Positions 24,351 to 32,949 of a stretch of DNA of 64,000 nt are shown piece by piece. Position numbers and translations under genes: made by a program. Under the pieces are notes generated by a model. The model worked only from the letters and a program-made list of their open reading frames with translations, was not told where the DNA came from and did not search any database. This DNA comes from JAKFEW01 sp036675505 (GTDB lineage: Bacteria > Cyanobacteriota > Sericytochromatia > S15B-MN24 > JAQBPE01): contig JAKFEW010000141.1 in NCBI GenBank assembly GCA_036675505.1, positions 186,001 to 250,000 on the forward strand, written 5' to 3'. Position 1 is the first letter of the stretch. Each line of letters opens with the position of its first letter.

Positions 24351-24878
24351 TTGGAAGCCTTCAGGGAATTCTTGAGCACCCTCCCGCGCCTGGCCGATCG
24401 GCTCATGGAGCGGCTGGCGGACGCGCTCGATGAGGGTACCTTCGATCACAACAACGCCGACGAGCTGCGGCTGGCCTACAAGGAGGCCCAGCAGATCGCC
24501 CTCGAGAAGATCGAGGACGAAAAGCTCCCCTACTACGGAATCGTCTACGGCCAGGTGCTGTGGAAGTGCCCGCAGTGCGGCGAGGAGACCAAGGGCGCCT
24601 ACTGGGAGATCTCGAACCCGATCACCAAGGAGCGCGGCATGTTCCGCGTGCGCCTCATCCACGAGCTGCTGGCCCACGGCGCGGACGATTACTCCGAGCC
24701 GATCGTCAACCTGAGCGAGGTGCAGATGGGCTTCGACGAGCACACCTGGGACGCGAAGAAGATGCTGAAAGTCCTCGATGGCCTGCCGGTCCCGCCCGCG
24801 GCGATCCAGGAGCTGCAAGACATGGCTGCCAAGCAAAAGCAGCTCGTGCCCGCCTGGGCCGTCGGAAAGGGAGCGTAA
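24351..24878 (+). CDS. Zinc-ribbon-containing protein upstream of pilT
   Basis: A 175-residue protein with TTG start 24351 behind GAGGGGAG. Helical N-terminus (about 1-60), then WKCPQCGEETKG, one CxxC pair; no second CxxC follows, so a full zinc ribbon would need another ligand or a dimer. The C-terminus is again helical. Its stop (TAA, 24876-24878) abuts the pilT ATG with no gap, indicating an operon and probably a pilus-related role. Family not recognised. Confidence 0.75.
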   Translation: MEAFREFLSTLPRLADRLMERLADALDEGTFDHNNADELRLAYKEAQQIALEKIEDEKLPYYGIVYGQVLWKCPQCGEETKGAYWEISNPITKERGMFRVRLIHELLAHGADDYSEPIVNLSEVQMGFDEHTWDAKKMLKVLDGLPVPPAAIQELQDMAAKQKQLVPAWAVGKGA

Positions 24879-26375
24879 ATGACCACCGGCGCACTGCCTC
24901 CTCAGCAAGCCGCGGCGGGAGCTGCTCCTGCCGCCTCGCCCGCCGGCCAGGCCAACCCGCTGCTGCAGATCCTCCAGATCGCGGTCCGCGCGGGCGCGGC
25001 CGACATCCACCTCAAGGCGCACCTGCCGCCCAAGGCCGTGATCGACGGCCGGGTCAAGGTGTTGCCCGGCATGGACAACTTCATCCTCGATCCGCGCGTC
25101 CTGCCCCAGATGATCTTCGCGCTTTTGCCGCCGGAAATGCTGACGCTGTTCAAGGCGGACAAGGAGATCGACACGGCTTTCGACATCCCGGGGCTCGCGC
25201 GCTTCCGCGCCAACGTGTTCATGAACCTCGGCACGGTGAGCGCCGTCCTGCGCATCATCCAGAACGACATCCGCTCCACCGACGACCTGGGCTTACCTCC
25301 CGTGCTGAAGAAGATCGCGCTGGAGAAGCAGGGCCTGGTGCTCGTCACAGGCCCCACGGGCTCGGGCAAATCGACCACCCTCGGCGCGGTCATCAACTTC
25401 ATCAACGAGACGCTCCACGGCCACCTGGTCTCGATCGAGGACCCGATCGAGCTGGTCCACCCGCACAAGCACTGCATCATCTCGCAGCGCGAGGTCGGCA
25501 AGGACACCAACAACTTCGCCCGCGCGCTGAAGTCGGCGCTGCGCCAGGCGCCCAACGTCATCCTGATCGGCGAGCTGCGCGACCGCGAGACCATCGAGCT
25601 CGCGCTCAAGGGCGCGGAGACGGGCCACCTCGTGCTGTCCACGCTCCACACGAACGACGCCGTCCAGACGATCAACCGCATGCTCAACGCCTTCCCGCCG
25701 AGCGAGCAGGACAGCGTGCGCCTCACGATCGCCAACGTCCTCAAGTGCTGCATCGCCCAGCGCCTGGTGACCCGCTCCGACGGCAAGGGCCGCGTGCCGG
25801 TGCTCGACATGCTGGTCCAGACCGGCGCCGTGCGCGAGTGCATCGTCAAGGGCAAGCTCGACGAGCTCTATGGGCTGATCCAGAACGGCGGCTTCGACGG
25901 CATGCAGTCGACGAACCAGGCGCTGATGAACCACTACCGGGCCGGCGTGGTCGACTTCGCGACGTGCATGGCCACGGCCGAGGACAAGCAGGGCATGATG
26001 ATGGCGTTGCGCTCGGAGATGCGCGCCATCAAAGAGGCCGCCGACGAGATCCTGCGCGAGCGGCGTCGCGCCGCGCCGCCACCGCCGTCGTACGACCCCG
26101 AGCCCGAGATGCGTGAGCGCAAGGGCCTCGAGGGGCCGGTCGACACCGTCGACAACATGCAGACCATCCGCATCAAGCGCGAGGGCACGGGCCAGCTCGA
26201 TCCGCATGCGGCCCCGCCTCGTCCGGGCACCGGCCAGCTCGACCCGAATGCGCCGCCGCGCCCGGGCACCGGCCAGCTGCGGCCGCCGCCGGCCGGTCAG
26301 CCTCCGCAGAAGCCCGGCTCGGGCCCCCTGCGGCCGCCAGGCCCGGGCGGCACGGGGCCGCTCAAGAAGCCGTAG
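24879..26375 (+). CDS. pilT: Type IV pilus retraction ATPase PilT with long Pro-rich tail
   Basis: A 498-residue hexameric motor that depolymerises pili for twitching. The core (about 25-380) carries Walker A GPTGSGKS (158-165), Asp box SIEDPIE (185-191), Walker B region LIGELRDRE (about 229-237) and His box STLHTND. LIGELRDRETI corresponds to the family's LVGEMRDLETI. The PilT-specific AIRNLI-like C-terminal motif is not evident. After residue 385 a low-complexity tail of about 110 residues contains three GTGQL(D/R)P units and ends in GTGPLKKP; usual PilT proteins end near 350. The tail may recruit a partner. Confidence 0.92.
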   Translation: MTTGALPPQQAAAGAAPAASPAGQANPLLQILQIAVRAGAADIHLKAHLPPKAVIDGRVKVLPGMDNFILDPRVLPQMIFALLPPEMLTLFKADKEIDTAFDIPGLARFRANVFMNLGTVSAVLRIIQNDIRSTDDLGLPPVLKKIALEKQGLVLVTGPTGSGKSTTLGAVINFINETLHGHLVSIEDPIELVHPHKHCIISQREVGKDTNNFARALKSALRQAPNVILIGELRDRETIELALKGAETGHLVLSTLHTNDAVQTINRMLNAFPPSEQDSVRLTIANVLKCCIAQRLVTRSDGKGRVPVLDMLVQTGAVRECIVKGKLDELYGLIQNGGFDGMQSTNQALMNHYRAGVVDFATCMATAEDKQGMMMALRSEMRAIKEAADEILRERRRAAPPPPSYDPEPEMRERKGLEGPVDTVDNMQTIRIKREGTGQLDPHAAPPRPGTGQLDPNAPPRPGTGQLRPPPAGQPPQKPGSGPLRPPGPGGTGPLKKP

Positions 26376-26424
26376 CGATCCGCGCGCGCGCATCCGCCTG
26401 CGGGAATTCGCCACGCGATCGGGT

Positions 26425-26430
26425 TATACT
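26425..26430 (+). promoter_or_regulatory. -10 element TATACT, leaderless gene 26438
   Basis: TATACT ends 7 nt before ATG 26438. No ribosome binding site and no clear -35. Confidence 0.5.
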
Positions 26431-26437
26431 GCTCGGC

Positions 26438-26788
26438 ATGAAGATTTTCTTGCAGACCGAGATCCTGAACGCCGAGACCGCCGTTGCCGACCCGCGCCCG
26501 CGTGTCGTGCTGCTCGAGACCGCTGCGGACGGCAACTCCGTGCGCGCGGCGCTCGAGGGCATCGTGGCCCGGCTGGGCGTGATCATCGCCGTGCCGGCCG
26601 CCGCCCACGAGTTGAACCTCAAGAACCTGCTCGTGCGCGACCTCGCCGAGCATGGCGTCTTGCCCGGCCCGGCGGGGGAGGATGACAAGGGCGAGGCCTT
26701 GTTGAAGGTGATGCGCACGCCGAAGAACGACGCGCCGGCCGCGCAGGGCGAGGTCTTCGACCTGCGCTACGAGGTGCAGGTCCGCTAG
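26438..26788 (+). CDS. Small protein of unknown function
   Basis: A 116-residue soluble protein with no recognised domain. The N-terminal strand (MKIFLQTEILNAET) and repeated beta-alpha pattern (RVVLLETAADGNSVRAALEGIV, GVIIAVPAAAHELNLKNLLV) suggest a small alpha/beta fold, ending in the strand FDLRYEVQV. The start is supported by the -10 element 7 nt upstream. The last four bases overlap the convergent lipoprotein gene (26785-26788). Confidence 0.7.
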   Translation: MKIFLQTEILNAETAVADPRPRVVLLETAADGNSVRAALEGIVARLGVIIAVPAAAHELNLKNLLVRDLAEHGVLPGPAGEDDKGEALLKVMRTPKNDAPAAQGEVFDLRYEVQVR

Positions 26789-27339
26789 TCCGCGAGCTCG
26801 AGGACCATGGGCCGCTTGCCGTTCTTCGGCGCATTCGCCTTGATCCAGCCCTTGAGCTGGGCTGTCACCTCGGCCAGATCGTCCTTCCGCGAGGCCTCGA
26901 CCTTCGCGGCCTTGAGCCCGGCGTAGAGCTTGCCGAGGCCACGCAGGACGGCGAGCTTGCGGTCGGTCTGGCCCGGCTTGCGGCCCTCGACGTCGCCCTC
27001 GGCGCTCAGCACCCACGGGTTCGGGGCGCTGACGGCCTTCTCGACCAGCTTGCCGCCCTCGATGATCACCTGCTTGTTGATTTCGAGGCGTGCCAGCCCG
27101 TCTTCGGAGAAGATCGAGACCGCGAACCGGGCGTTCTGCGCGTCGAGGTCGTAGCAGGGGCACAGCACGGCGAGCGGCGAGAACTTGGCTGCAAGCCCCG
27201 CGAACGGGTTGACCCGCTGGGCGGCCTCCAGGGCGAGCAGGTCGGCCTGGCGGCCGCCTGTGCCGGCGGGCGCCTGGCCGCACGCGGTCAGCACCAGGGC
27301 GGTGAGCAGGGGGGCGATCAAACGGGCGGTCTTGGACAT
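26785..27339 (-). CDS. Lipoprotein of unknown function
   Basis: A 184-residue lipoprotein; signal peptide with lipobox LVLTAC, start ATG 27339 after AAAGGAA. The mature domain has a CPCYD cluster near residue 62 and then alternates strands and helices (RFAVSIFSEDGLARLEINKQVII), ending in a helical tail with KGWIKANAPKNGK. No family recognised. It stands alone, divergent from the large regulator at 27463. Confidence 0.8.
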   Translation of the reverse strand: MSKTARLIAPLLTALVLTACGQAPAGTGGRQADLLALEAAQRVNPFAGLAAKFSPLAVLCPCYDLDAQNARFAVSIFSEDGLARLEINKQVIIEGGKLVEKAVSAPNPWVLSAEGDVEGRKPGQTDRKLAVLRGLGKLYAGLKAAKVEASRKDDLAEVTAQLKGWIKANAPKNGKRPMVLELAD

Positions 27340-27462
27340 CGGGGGTTCCTTTCACTCCAACCAACGCTTACGCAGGAGCTATCCGCCCGGCCAGTAACAA
27401 ACCTCTGACGAAGCGGGGGCCGCCACGCTAAGGATGGATTAAGGCGCTGCCAAGGTCCGGAC

Positions 27463-30400
27463 ATGCAGGTTACCGGGGAACCGCCCACGGGTACGACACG
27501 AGCGATGCGCGACGCCTGGATCATAGCGAGTAAGCTGGCCCCACCCGTGCGGCCGCAGGGGTGGATCGCCAGGCAGCTGCTGCCGGAAGGCGCGCCGCTG
27601 CCGCCCGTCGTGACGCTCGTCGGCGGCCCCGGCACCGGCAAGACCCTCGCGATGCTGGCGCTGACGGCGCGGCTCGGCGACGTGCCGCTGGTCTGGTACG
27701 GCCTCGACGAGACGGACCGGGAGCCCGCGACCTTCTTCGCCTACCTGGTGGCCGGCGTGCGGGCGCACGTGGCGGGCTTCGGCGAGGAGGTGCTCGCGCT
27801 CGCGGGCGCCGGCAGCGAGCCGCGGCGCACCTGGGCGGCCTTTTTCGCCGCGGTGACGTCGTACAACCTGCCGGGGCTCGCGATCGCCCTCGACGACGCG
27901 CAGCTCATCGAGGGGGGCGCGGACGGGGTGCTGGCGGCGCTCGGCTACTTCTTCGACAAGCTGCCGGCCGGCGTCCATGTGCTGCTCGCCTCGCGCGGGG
28001 TGCCCCCCGTGCCGCTGGGGCGCCTCGCGGCGCGCGGCCTCGTGGCCTCGTTCGACGAGGCCCGGCTGCGCTTCTCGCCCGCGGAACAGACGGCGTTCCT
28101 CGCCGCCCGCACGGCCGGCGAGATCCCGGCCGCCTGGGCGCGCCGCGCCGAGGGGCTCGAGGGCTGGCCGCTAGGCCTGGCGCTGCTCGCCTCTGGCAGT
28201 CCTTGCGGCTGGGGCCCCGGCGCAGCCGGGGATCGGGGGTCCCCGGACGCCGCGGGCGGGTGTGACGCGGACGGCTCGCTCGCGACGCTGGTCGCGGAGG
28301 AGCTCGTGCACGTCCAGCCCGAGGCGCGCCAGGCCTTCATGCGGCGGGCCGCGCTGCTCACGGACCTCACGCCCGAGGCGTGCCGCGCGGTCTTCGGCGA
28401 CACGGACGCGGCGGCCTGGCTCGCCGAGCTCGAGGCCGAACACCTGGTGCGCCGGCTCGCAGGGGCCGTGGGCTATCAGTTCCCGCCCTACCTGCGCGAG
28501 GTGCTGCTGGCCGAGGCCGAGCGGCTGCTGCCCGGGCCGGACCTCGCGCGTTGGCACCACGGCGCCGCGGAGCTGTACCTGGAGGCGGGGCGCACGGAGC
28601 CCGCGATCCCGCACCTGATCGCCTCGCGGGACTGGCGTGCGGCGATCGCCGCCTGCCGCGCCACCTTCCCCGTGATGGCCGCGCGCGGCCGCCACGCGCC
28701 GATCGCACGCTGGCTCGCGGCCTTCCCGCGCGAGCTCGCGGCCGAGGAGCCCTGGCTCGAGCTGTGGCGCGGCCATGCGAGCGCCCGCGAAGGCCGCAGC
28801 GAGGAGGCACGCGGCTACTACGAGCGGGCGCGCAAGGCCTTCGAGGCGCGCGGCGACGGGACCGACGCGCTCAAGGCGTTGGTGCGCCTGGCCACGCTCG
28901 CGCTCACCGTGGACGACGGCGCGCGCTTCAACCGGCTGATGTTGCAGGCCACCGCGCGCCTGGAGGAGCTGGCGGACGAGGACAAGGCGGACCTCTACCT
29001 GGTGCGGGCGCTGGCGGCGGACCGCCGCGGCGATCTCGCGCTGATGGCGGCTTGCAACGAGGCCGTGCTCGCGATTCCGCCGGGCGAGCCTGGCGACGGC
29101 TCGACCGGGAACATCGAGGTGGCGGCCTGCCACCTGATCGCGACCTTCAACCTCTTCACGCTGCGGCTGCATCGCGGCGAGCTGGCCGCGGCGCGCGAGC
29201 TCGCCGAGCGGGCGATCGGCCTGGCCGACGCCTGGTCCTTCCCGGCCTTCCGCATGGCCGCGGGCTTCCTGCGCGCCCACATCGAGCTCCTGACCGGCGA
29301 CCACGAGGCCGCCGCGGCCTTCGTGCGCGGCCTGCCGCCCTACTGGGCCCAGCTGCTCGAGTGGCAAGACCGCGCGATGGCGTACGTGGTGCTCGGCCAC
29401 CACCACCAGGTGGGCGGCGATCACCGCGCCGCCGAGCAAGCGCTCGCGCGGGCGCTGGCGCTCTACGACGACGCCGGGCTGCCGGAGGGCCGTAAGCTCG
29501 TGCTGGAGCGCCAGGCCTGGCTCGCGCTGGCGCGGCGCCAGTACGACCGCGCGGCGAGCTTCACCGCCGAGGCCGGCGACCTGGACCACGGCAACGTCTA
29601 CGACCTCGCGCTGCGCTTGCCGCTGGCACGCATGCGCCACCTCGCCGGCGACCCGGCCGGCACGGCGCAGGAGCTCGCGGCGCTGGCGCCGGCGCTCGAC
29701 GCGCTGGGGGCGCGGTTGTTGCTCGCGAAGGCGCGCCTGTTCGAGGCGGCGGCGTTGGCGAAGGCCGGCGAGGACGGCGCGCCGGCGCTGGCGGCGGCAC
29801 GGGCGATCATTCGGGCGGACGGGTTCGAGTTTTTGGAGCGGCAGGATCAGGTGTTGTGGGAGGAGCTCGCGGGGTGCCGCGAGGCCCTCCAGGCACCGGC
29901 CACCGCCGACCTCAAGATCCGCCTCCTCGGCGGCTTCGAAGTCGAACGCGCCGGCGTCGTCCTCGACCAGTGGCCGCGGCGCAAGGCCAAGCTGGTGCTC
30001 GCCGCCCTGGCGCTCTACCCGCGTGGCCTCACCGCCATCGACCTGCTCGAGGTCCTCGGCGATCCGGCGGTGGGTGCCGCGGCCATGAACGCGATGCAGG
30101 TGAACGTGATGGCGCTGCGCCGCGTGCTCGAGCCGGACCTCGGCAAGCGCGCGGCCTCGCGCTACGTGCCGCTCGAAGGCGAGAAGTACGTCCTCGCGCC
30201 CGATATGCTGGCTCACACCGACGTCACGGCCTTCGAGCGCGCCATGGCCGAGGGCGACCGCGCCCGGTCGACGGCGCCGGAGCGGGCGGCGATCGCCTAC
30301 CGCGCCGCCCTCGACGGCTACCGCGGCGACCTGCTCGCCGGCACGCCCTTCGCGGGGAACTTCGAGGCCGAGCGCGAGAAGCTCCGCCGCCAGGCCCTCG

Positions 30401-30684
30401 ATGCGCTGATCTGGCTCGCGGGCTACGCCGAGGAGCGCGGCGACGTGACGGGCGCGGCGGCGGCGCTCAGGCGCGCGGGCGAGCTCGCGCCGGCGGACGA
30501 GGACGTCGTGCTCGCCGTCATGGCGCACCACCGGGCACACGACCGCCTCGACGGCGTGCGGCTGGCCTATTGGGACCACCGGCGGGCGCTCAAGCTGGTC
30601 GCGGGGATCGCGCCGAGCGAGGACGTGGAAGGGGCGTACAAGGCCGCGGTCGCCTCGCTCGAGCCGGCCGCCCCGCGCCGCTGA
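27463..30684 (+). CDS. Giant transcriptional regulator: STAND ATPase, TPR region, SARP/BTAD C-terminus
   Basis: A 1073-residue cytoplasmic regulator. N-terminal MalT-like NTPase with Walker A GGPGTGKT (54-61) and Walker B AIALDDAQ (about 145), a winged-helix/arm segment, then about 450 residues of TPR-like helix pairs (for example RSEEARGYYERARKAFEARG). Near residue 825 begins an OmpR-type DNA-binding domain (LKIRLLGGFEVERAGVVLDQWPRRKAKLVLAAL) and a BTAD domain (DVTAFERAMAEG...). MalT/LuxR-family proteins normally end in a LuxR HTH, while SARP proteins start with the DNA-binding domain; here it is at the C-terminus. A Gly/Pro-rich loop (28196-28270) interrupts the ATPase arm but stays in frame. 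Confidence 0.88.
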   Translation: MQVTGEPPTGTTRAMRDAWIIASKLAPPVRPQGWIARQLLPEGAPLPPVVTLVGGPGTGKTLAMLALTARLGDVPLVWYGLDETDREPATFFAYLVAGVRAHVAGFGEEVLALAGAGSEPRRTWAAFFAAVTSYNLPGLAIALDDAQLIEGGADGVLAALGYFFDKLPAGVHVLLASRGVPPVPLGRLAARGLVASFDEARLRFSPAEQTAFLAARTAGEIPAAWARRAEGLEGWPLGLALLASGSPCGWGPGAAGDRGSPDAAGGCDADGSLATLVAEELVHVQPEARQAFMRRAALLTDLTPEACRAVFGDTDAAAWLAELEAEHLVRRLAGAVGYQFPPYLREVLLAEAERLLPGPDLARWHHGAAELYLEAGRTEPAIPHLIASRDWRAAIAACRATFPVMAARGRHAPIARWLAAFPRELAAEEPWLELWRGHASAREGRSEEARGYYERARKAFEARGDGTDALKALVRLATLALTVDDGARFNRLMLQATARLEELADEDKADLYLVRALAADRRGDLALMAACNEAVLAIPPGEPGDGSTGNIEVAACHLIATFNLFTLRLHRGELAAARELAERAIGLADAWSFPAFRMAAGFLRAHIELLTGDHEAAAAFVRGLPPYWAQLLEWQDRAMAYVVLGHHHQVGGDHRAAEQALARALALYDDAGLPEGRKLVLERQAWLALARRQYDRAASFTAEAGDLDHGNVYDLALRLPLARMRHLAGDPAGTAQELAALAPALDALGARLLLAKARLFEAAALAKAGEDGAPALAAARAIIRADGFEFLERQDQVLWEELAGCREALQAPATADLKIRLLGGFEVERAGVVLDQWPRRKAKLVLAALALYPRGLTAIDLLEVLGDPAVGAAAMNAMQVNVMALRRVLEPDLGKRAASRYVPLEGEKYVLAPDMLAHTDVTAFERAMAEGDRARSTAPERAAIAYRAALDGYRGDLLAGTPFAGNFEAEREKLRRQALDALIWLAGYAEERGDVTGAAAALRRAGELAPADEDVVLAVMAHHRAHDRLDGVRLAYWDHRRALKLVAGIAPSEDVEGAYKAAVASLEPAAPRR

Positions 30685-30708
30685 GCGGTGGGCTCGAGCG
30701 CGGAGGCG

Positions 30709-32949
30709 TCAGTACTCCTCGATCACCCGGATGCGCGCGTTCTGCCGGTCGGCCACGAACAGGCGGCCGTCCGCCGCCCGGCGCACCTCGACCGGGTAGT
30801 TGAAGGCCTGGTTCTCGAGCCCCGTGCCGTCCGCGTAGTTCTTGCGCCCGCTGCCGGCGAGCGTCTCGACCTGCCCGCCCGGCGTCAGGCGGCGGATGCG
30901 GTTGTTCGCGATGTCCGCGATCAAGATCCCGCCGTCGGGCTCCGGCTCCACCGCCATGACCGTGTCGAAGTGCGCCTGCAGCGCCGGCCCGTCGGCGAAG
31001 TCGCTGCTGCCCGAGCCTGCGATCGTCGTGACCGGGAAGGCCGCGTCCGTCAGCGTGATGGCTCGCGCGCGGGCGTTCTTGAAGTCCGCCACGATCAGCC
31101 GGCCGGCCTGGTCGATGCACAGCCCGTGCGGCGCATTGAACACGGCCGATGGGCCCGGGCCGTCGGCGAAGCCAGCCGCGCCGGTGCCCGCGATCGTGGC
31201 GACCGTGCCGTCCGGGCGGATCACGCGGATGCGGTGGTTCAGCATGTCGGCGACGTAAAGGTTGCCGGCCGCGTCACGCGCGAGCGCGCGTGGGAAGTCG
31301 AACCTGGCCTGGGCCACGGGGCCGTCGAGCCAGCCCGCCGTGCCGTCGCCCGCGATCGTGCGCACCGCGTGCTGGCCGCTCGCGAGGTCGATCGCCCGCA
31401 CGACGTGCTGCGTCACGTCCGCCACGTACAGCGTCTGGCCATGCAGCAGCAGGCTCGACGGCGCGCCGAAGGTCGCCGTGGCGCCCGGGCCGTCGGCGCG
31501 GCCCTCGACGCCCGTCCCGGCGATGGTCGAGACCATCCCGTCGGGCGCGATGCGGCGCACGCGGCGGTTGCGGCTGTCGCCCACGTAGACCGTGCCGTCG
31601 GGCGCGAGCGCGAGGCCCTCGGGGTTGTCGAAGCGCGCCTGGAGCGCGGGGCCGTCCGCGAAGCCCTGGTCGCTGCCCGCGTAGGTCGTGACCTTCGCGA
31701 CGCCCGCGAGGACCTCGCCCGTGAACGTCGTCTCGATCGTGCCGGCGCTGACCTTCAAGGCGAAGGCGCCGAGCCCGGTGGGGGTGAGCGAGCCGCCGGC
31801 GTCCACGGCGGCCGGCCCGGCCGTCACGGCCCAGGTCACTGTAGGCTTCGGCACGGCGGCACCCGCCGTGTCGGTCGCCGTGAGGAGGAAGCTGTGGGGC
31901 CTGCGCAAGGAAATCGTCCTGGCATTGTCGGCGAGCGAGAGGGTCTTGAGCACCTGGAAGGTAACTAAGTTGGCGCTGGCGCCGTCCACGAGCACCGCGA
32001 GGTCGCCGGAGCTCGCCGAGGGCGGCACCTCGGCGGTGATCGTGCGGTCGTCCAGCCGCTCGACGCGCGTCGCGATCGCGCCGCCGAACGACACCTGCAG
32101 CGCCTTGCCGGCATTCGCGCCGAAGCGCGCACCCCTGATCGTCACCTTCATGCCGGGGCCGCCGTTCGGCGGTTCCACGGCGTCCACCTGCGCCGCTTCG
32201 ACCGCCAGCGCGAGCAGGGCCACGGTGGTGGTGGTGCGTGGGGCGACGACGACCTGCGTGGCGACCCCGCGGCCGAGCCCGCTGCGCGAGGCGACCAGCT
32301 CGAAGCTGCCGGCCGGCACGCCGTCCAGCGTGAAGCTGCCGTCGCGCGCGGCCTTGGCGGCGTATGCGGTGCCCGGGATGAACACGTCGACGCCCTCGAA
32401 GTCCGTCACACCCGGCGCGCCTGGCGCGGTCACGCGGCCCGCGATCGTGCCGGTCGGCGCGAGACGCAGCTCGAGTGCCCCCTCGCCAGGCGCCACGGCC
32501 AGGCGAATCGCCTTCACCTGCGGCCCGGCGACCGCCTCGACGTTGTGCGGCTCGTCCGTCGGCAATTCGAGGCTGAAGCGGCCAGCGGCGTCGGTGGTGG
32601 CCCGCAGGCCGGCCGCCTGGAGCACCCCGTAGCGCGTGCGCGAGACCAGGTTGGCGCCCTCGTCGCGGGTGCGCGACACGAGCCCGGCGGCCTGCGCCAC
32701 CACGGTCACGCCGGCCGCCGGCGTGCCGTCTTCCGCGAGCACGCGGCCCGCGACCGTCAGGTTGCGGACGCGGCTCACGAGCCCCGCCTCGTCGGGCGCG
32801 ACGGCGTTCGGCGGCGCCGTGGGGAGCGCGGCGGCGCTCGGCCGGGGGCCAGGCTCGAGCCTGGGCTTCGCAACCAGGTGGCTGGGCGCCGGGCAGCCAG
32901 CCGCGCCTAGCGCGGCGGCTGTGAGCAGGGCGGGGACGAGTCGCTTCAC
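30709..32949 (-). CDS. NHL-repeat lipoprotein with carboxypeptidase-regulatory and IPT/TIG domains
   Basis: A 746-residue lipoprotein. GTG 32949 overlaps the upstream stop by 4 bp, and gives signal peptide and lipobox LGAAGC; the longer frame to 34386 is antisense-free read-through of the neighbour. Order: linker with LVSRVR/LVSRTR motifs, two carboxypeptidase-regulatory-like domains (about 65-240), an IPT/TIG domain (VEPPNGGPGMKVTIRGARFG), a Big-type domain, then a C-terminal NHL beta-propeller of about six blades with repeats such as NLYVADMLNHRIRVI. Probably an extracellular sugar- or protein-binding propeller. Second gene of a two-gene operon. Confidence 0.88.
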   Translation of the reverse strand: MKRLVPALLTAAALGAAGCPAPSHLVAKPRLEPGPRPSAAALPTAPPNAVAPDEAGLVSRVRNLTVAGRVLAEDGTPAAGVTVVAQAAGLVSRTRDEGANLVSRTRYGVLQAAGLRATTDAAGRFSLELPTDEPHNVEAVAGPQVKAIRLAVAPGEGALELRLAPTGTIAGRVTAPGAPGVTDFEGVDVFIPGTAYAAKAARDGSFTLDGVPAGSFELVASRSGLGRGVATQVVVAPRTTTTVALLALAVEAAQVDAVEPPNGGPGMKVTIRGARFGANAGKALQVSFGGAIATRVERLDDRTITAEVPPSASSGDLAVLVDGASANLVTFQVLKTLSLADNARTISLRRPHSFLLTATDTAGAAVPKPTVTWAVTAGPAAVDAGGSLTPTGLGAFALKVSAGTIETTFTGEVLAGVAKVTTYAGSDQGFADGPALQARFDNPEGLALAPDGTVYVGDSRNRRVRRIAPDGMVSTIAGTGVEGRADGPGATATFGAPSSLLLHGQTLYVADVTQHVVRAIDLASGQHAVRTIAGDGTAGWLDGPVAQARFDFPRALARDAAGNLYVADMLNHRIRVIRPDGTVATIAGTGAAGFADGPGPSAVFNAPHGLCIDQAGRLIVADFKNARARAITLTDAAFPVTTIAGSGSSDFADGPALQAHFDTVMAVEPEPDGGILIADIANNRIRRLTPGGQVETLAGSGRKNYADGTGLENQAFNYPVEVRRAADGRLFVADRQNARIRVIEEY

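Noticed and set aside
28192..28275. Frameshift in the large STAND/SARP regulator
   Set aside because: The Gly/Pro-rich stretch looks odd but the frame continues into good TPR helices on both sides; it reads as an in-frame loop.
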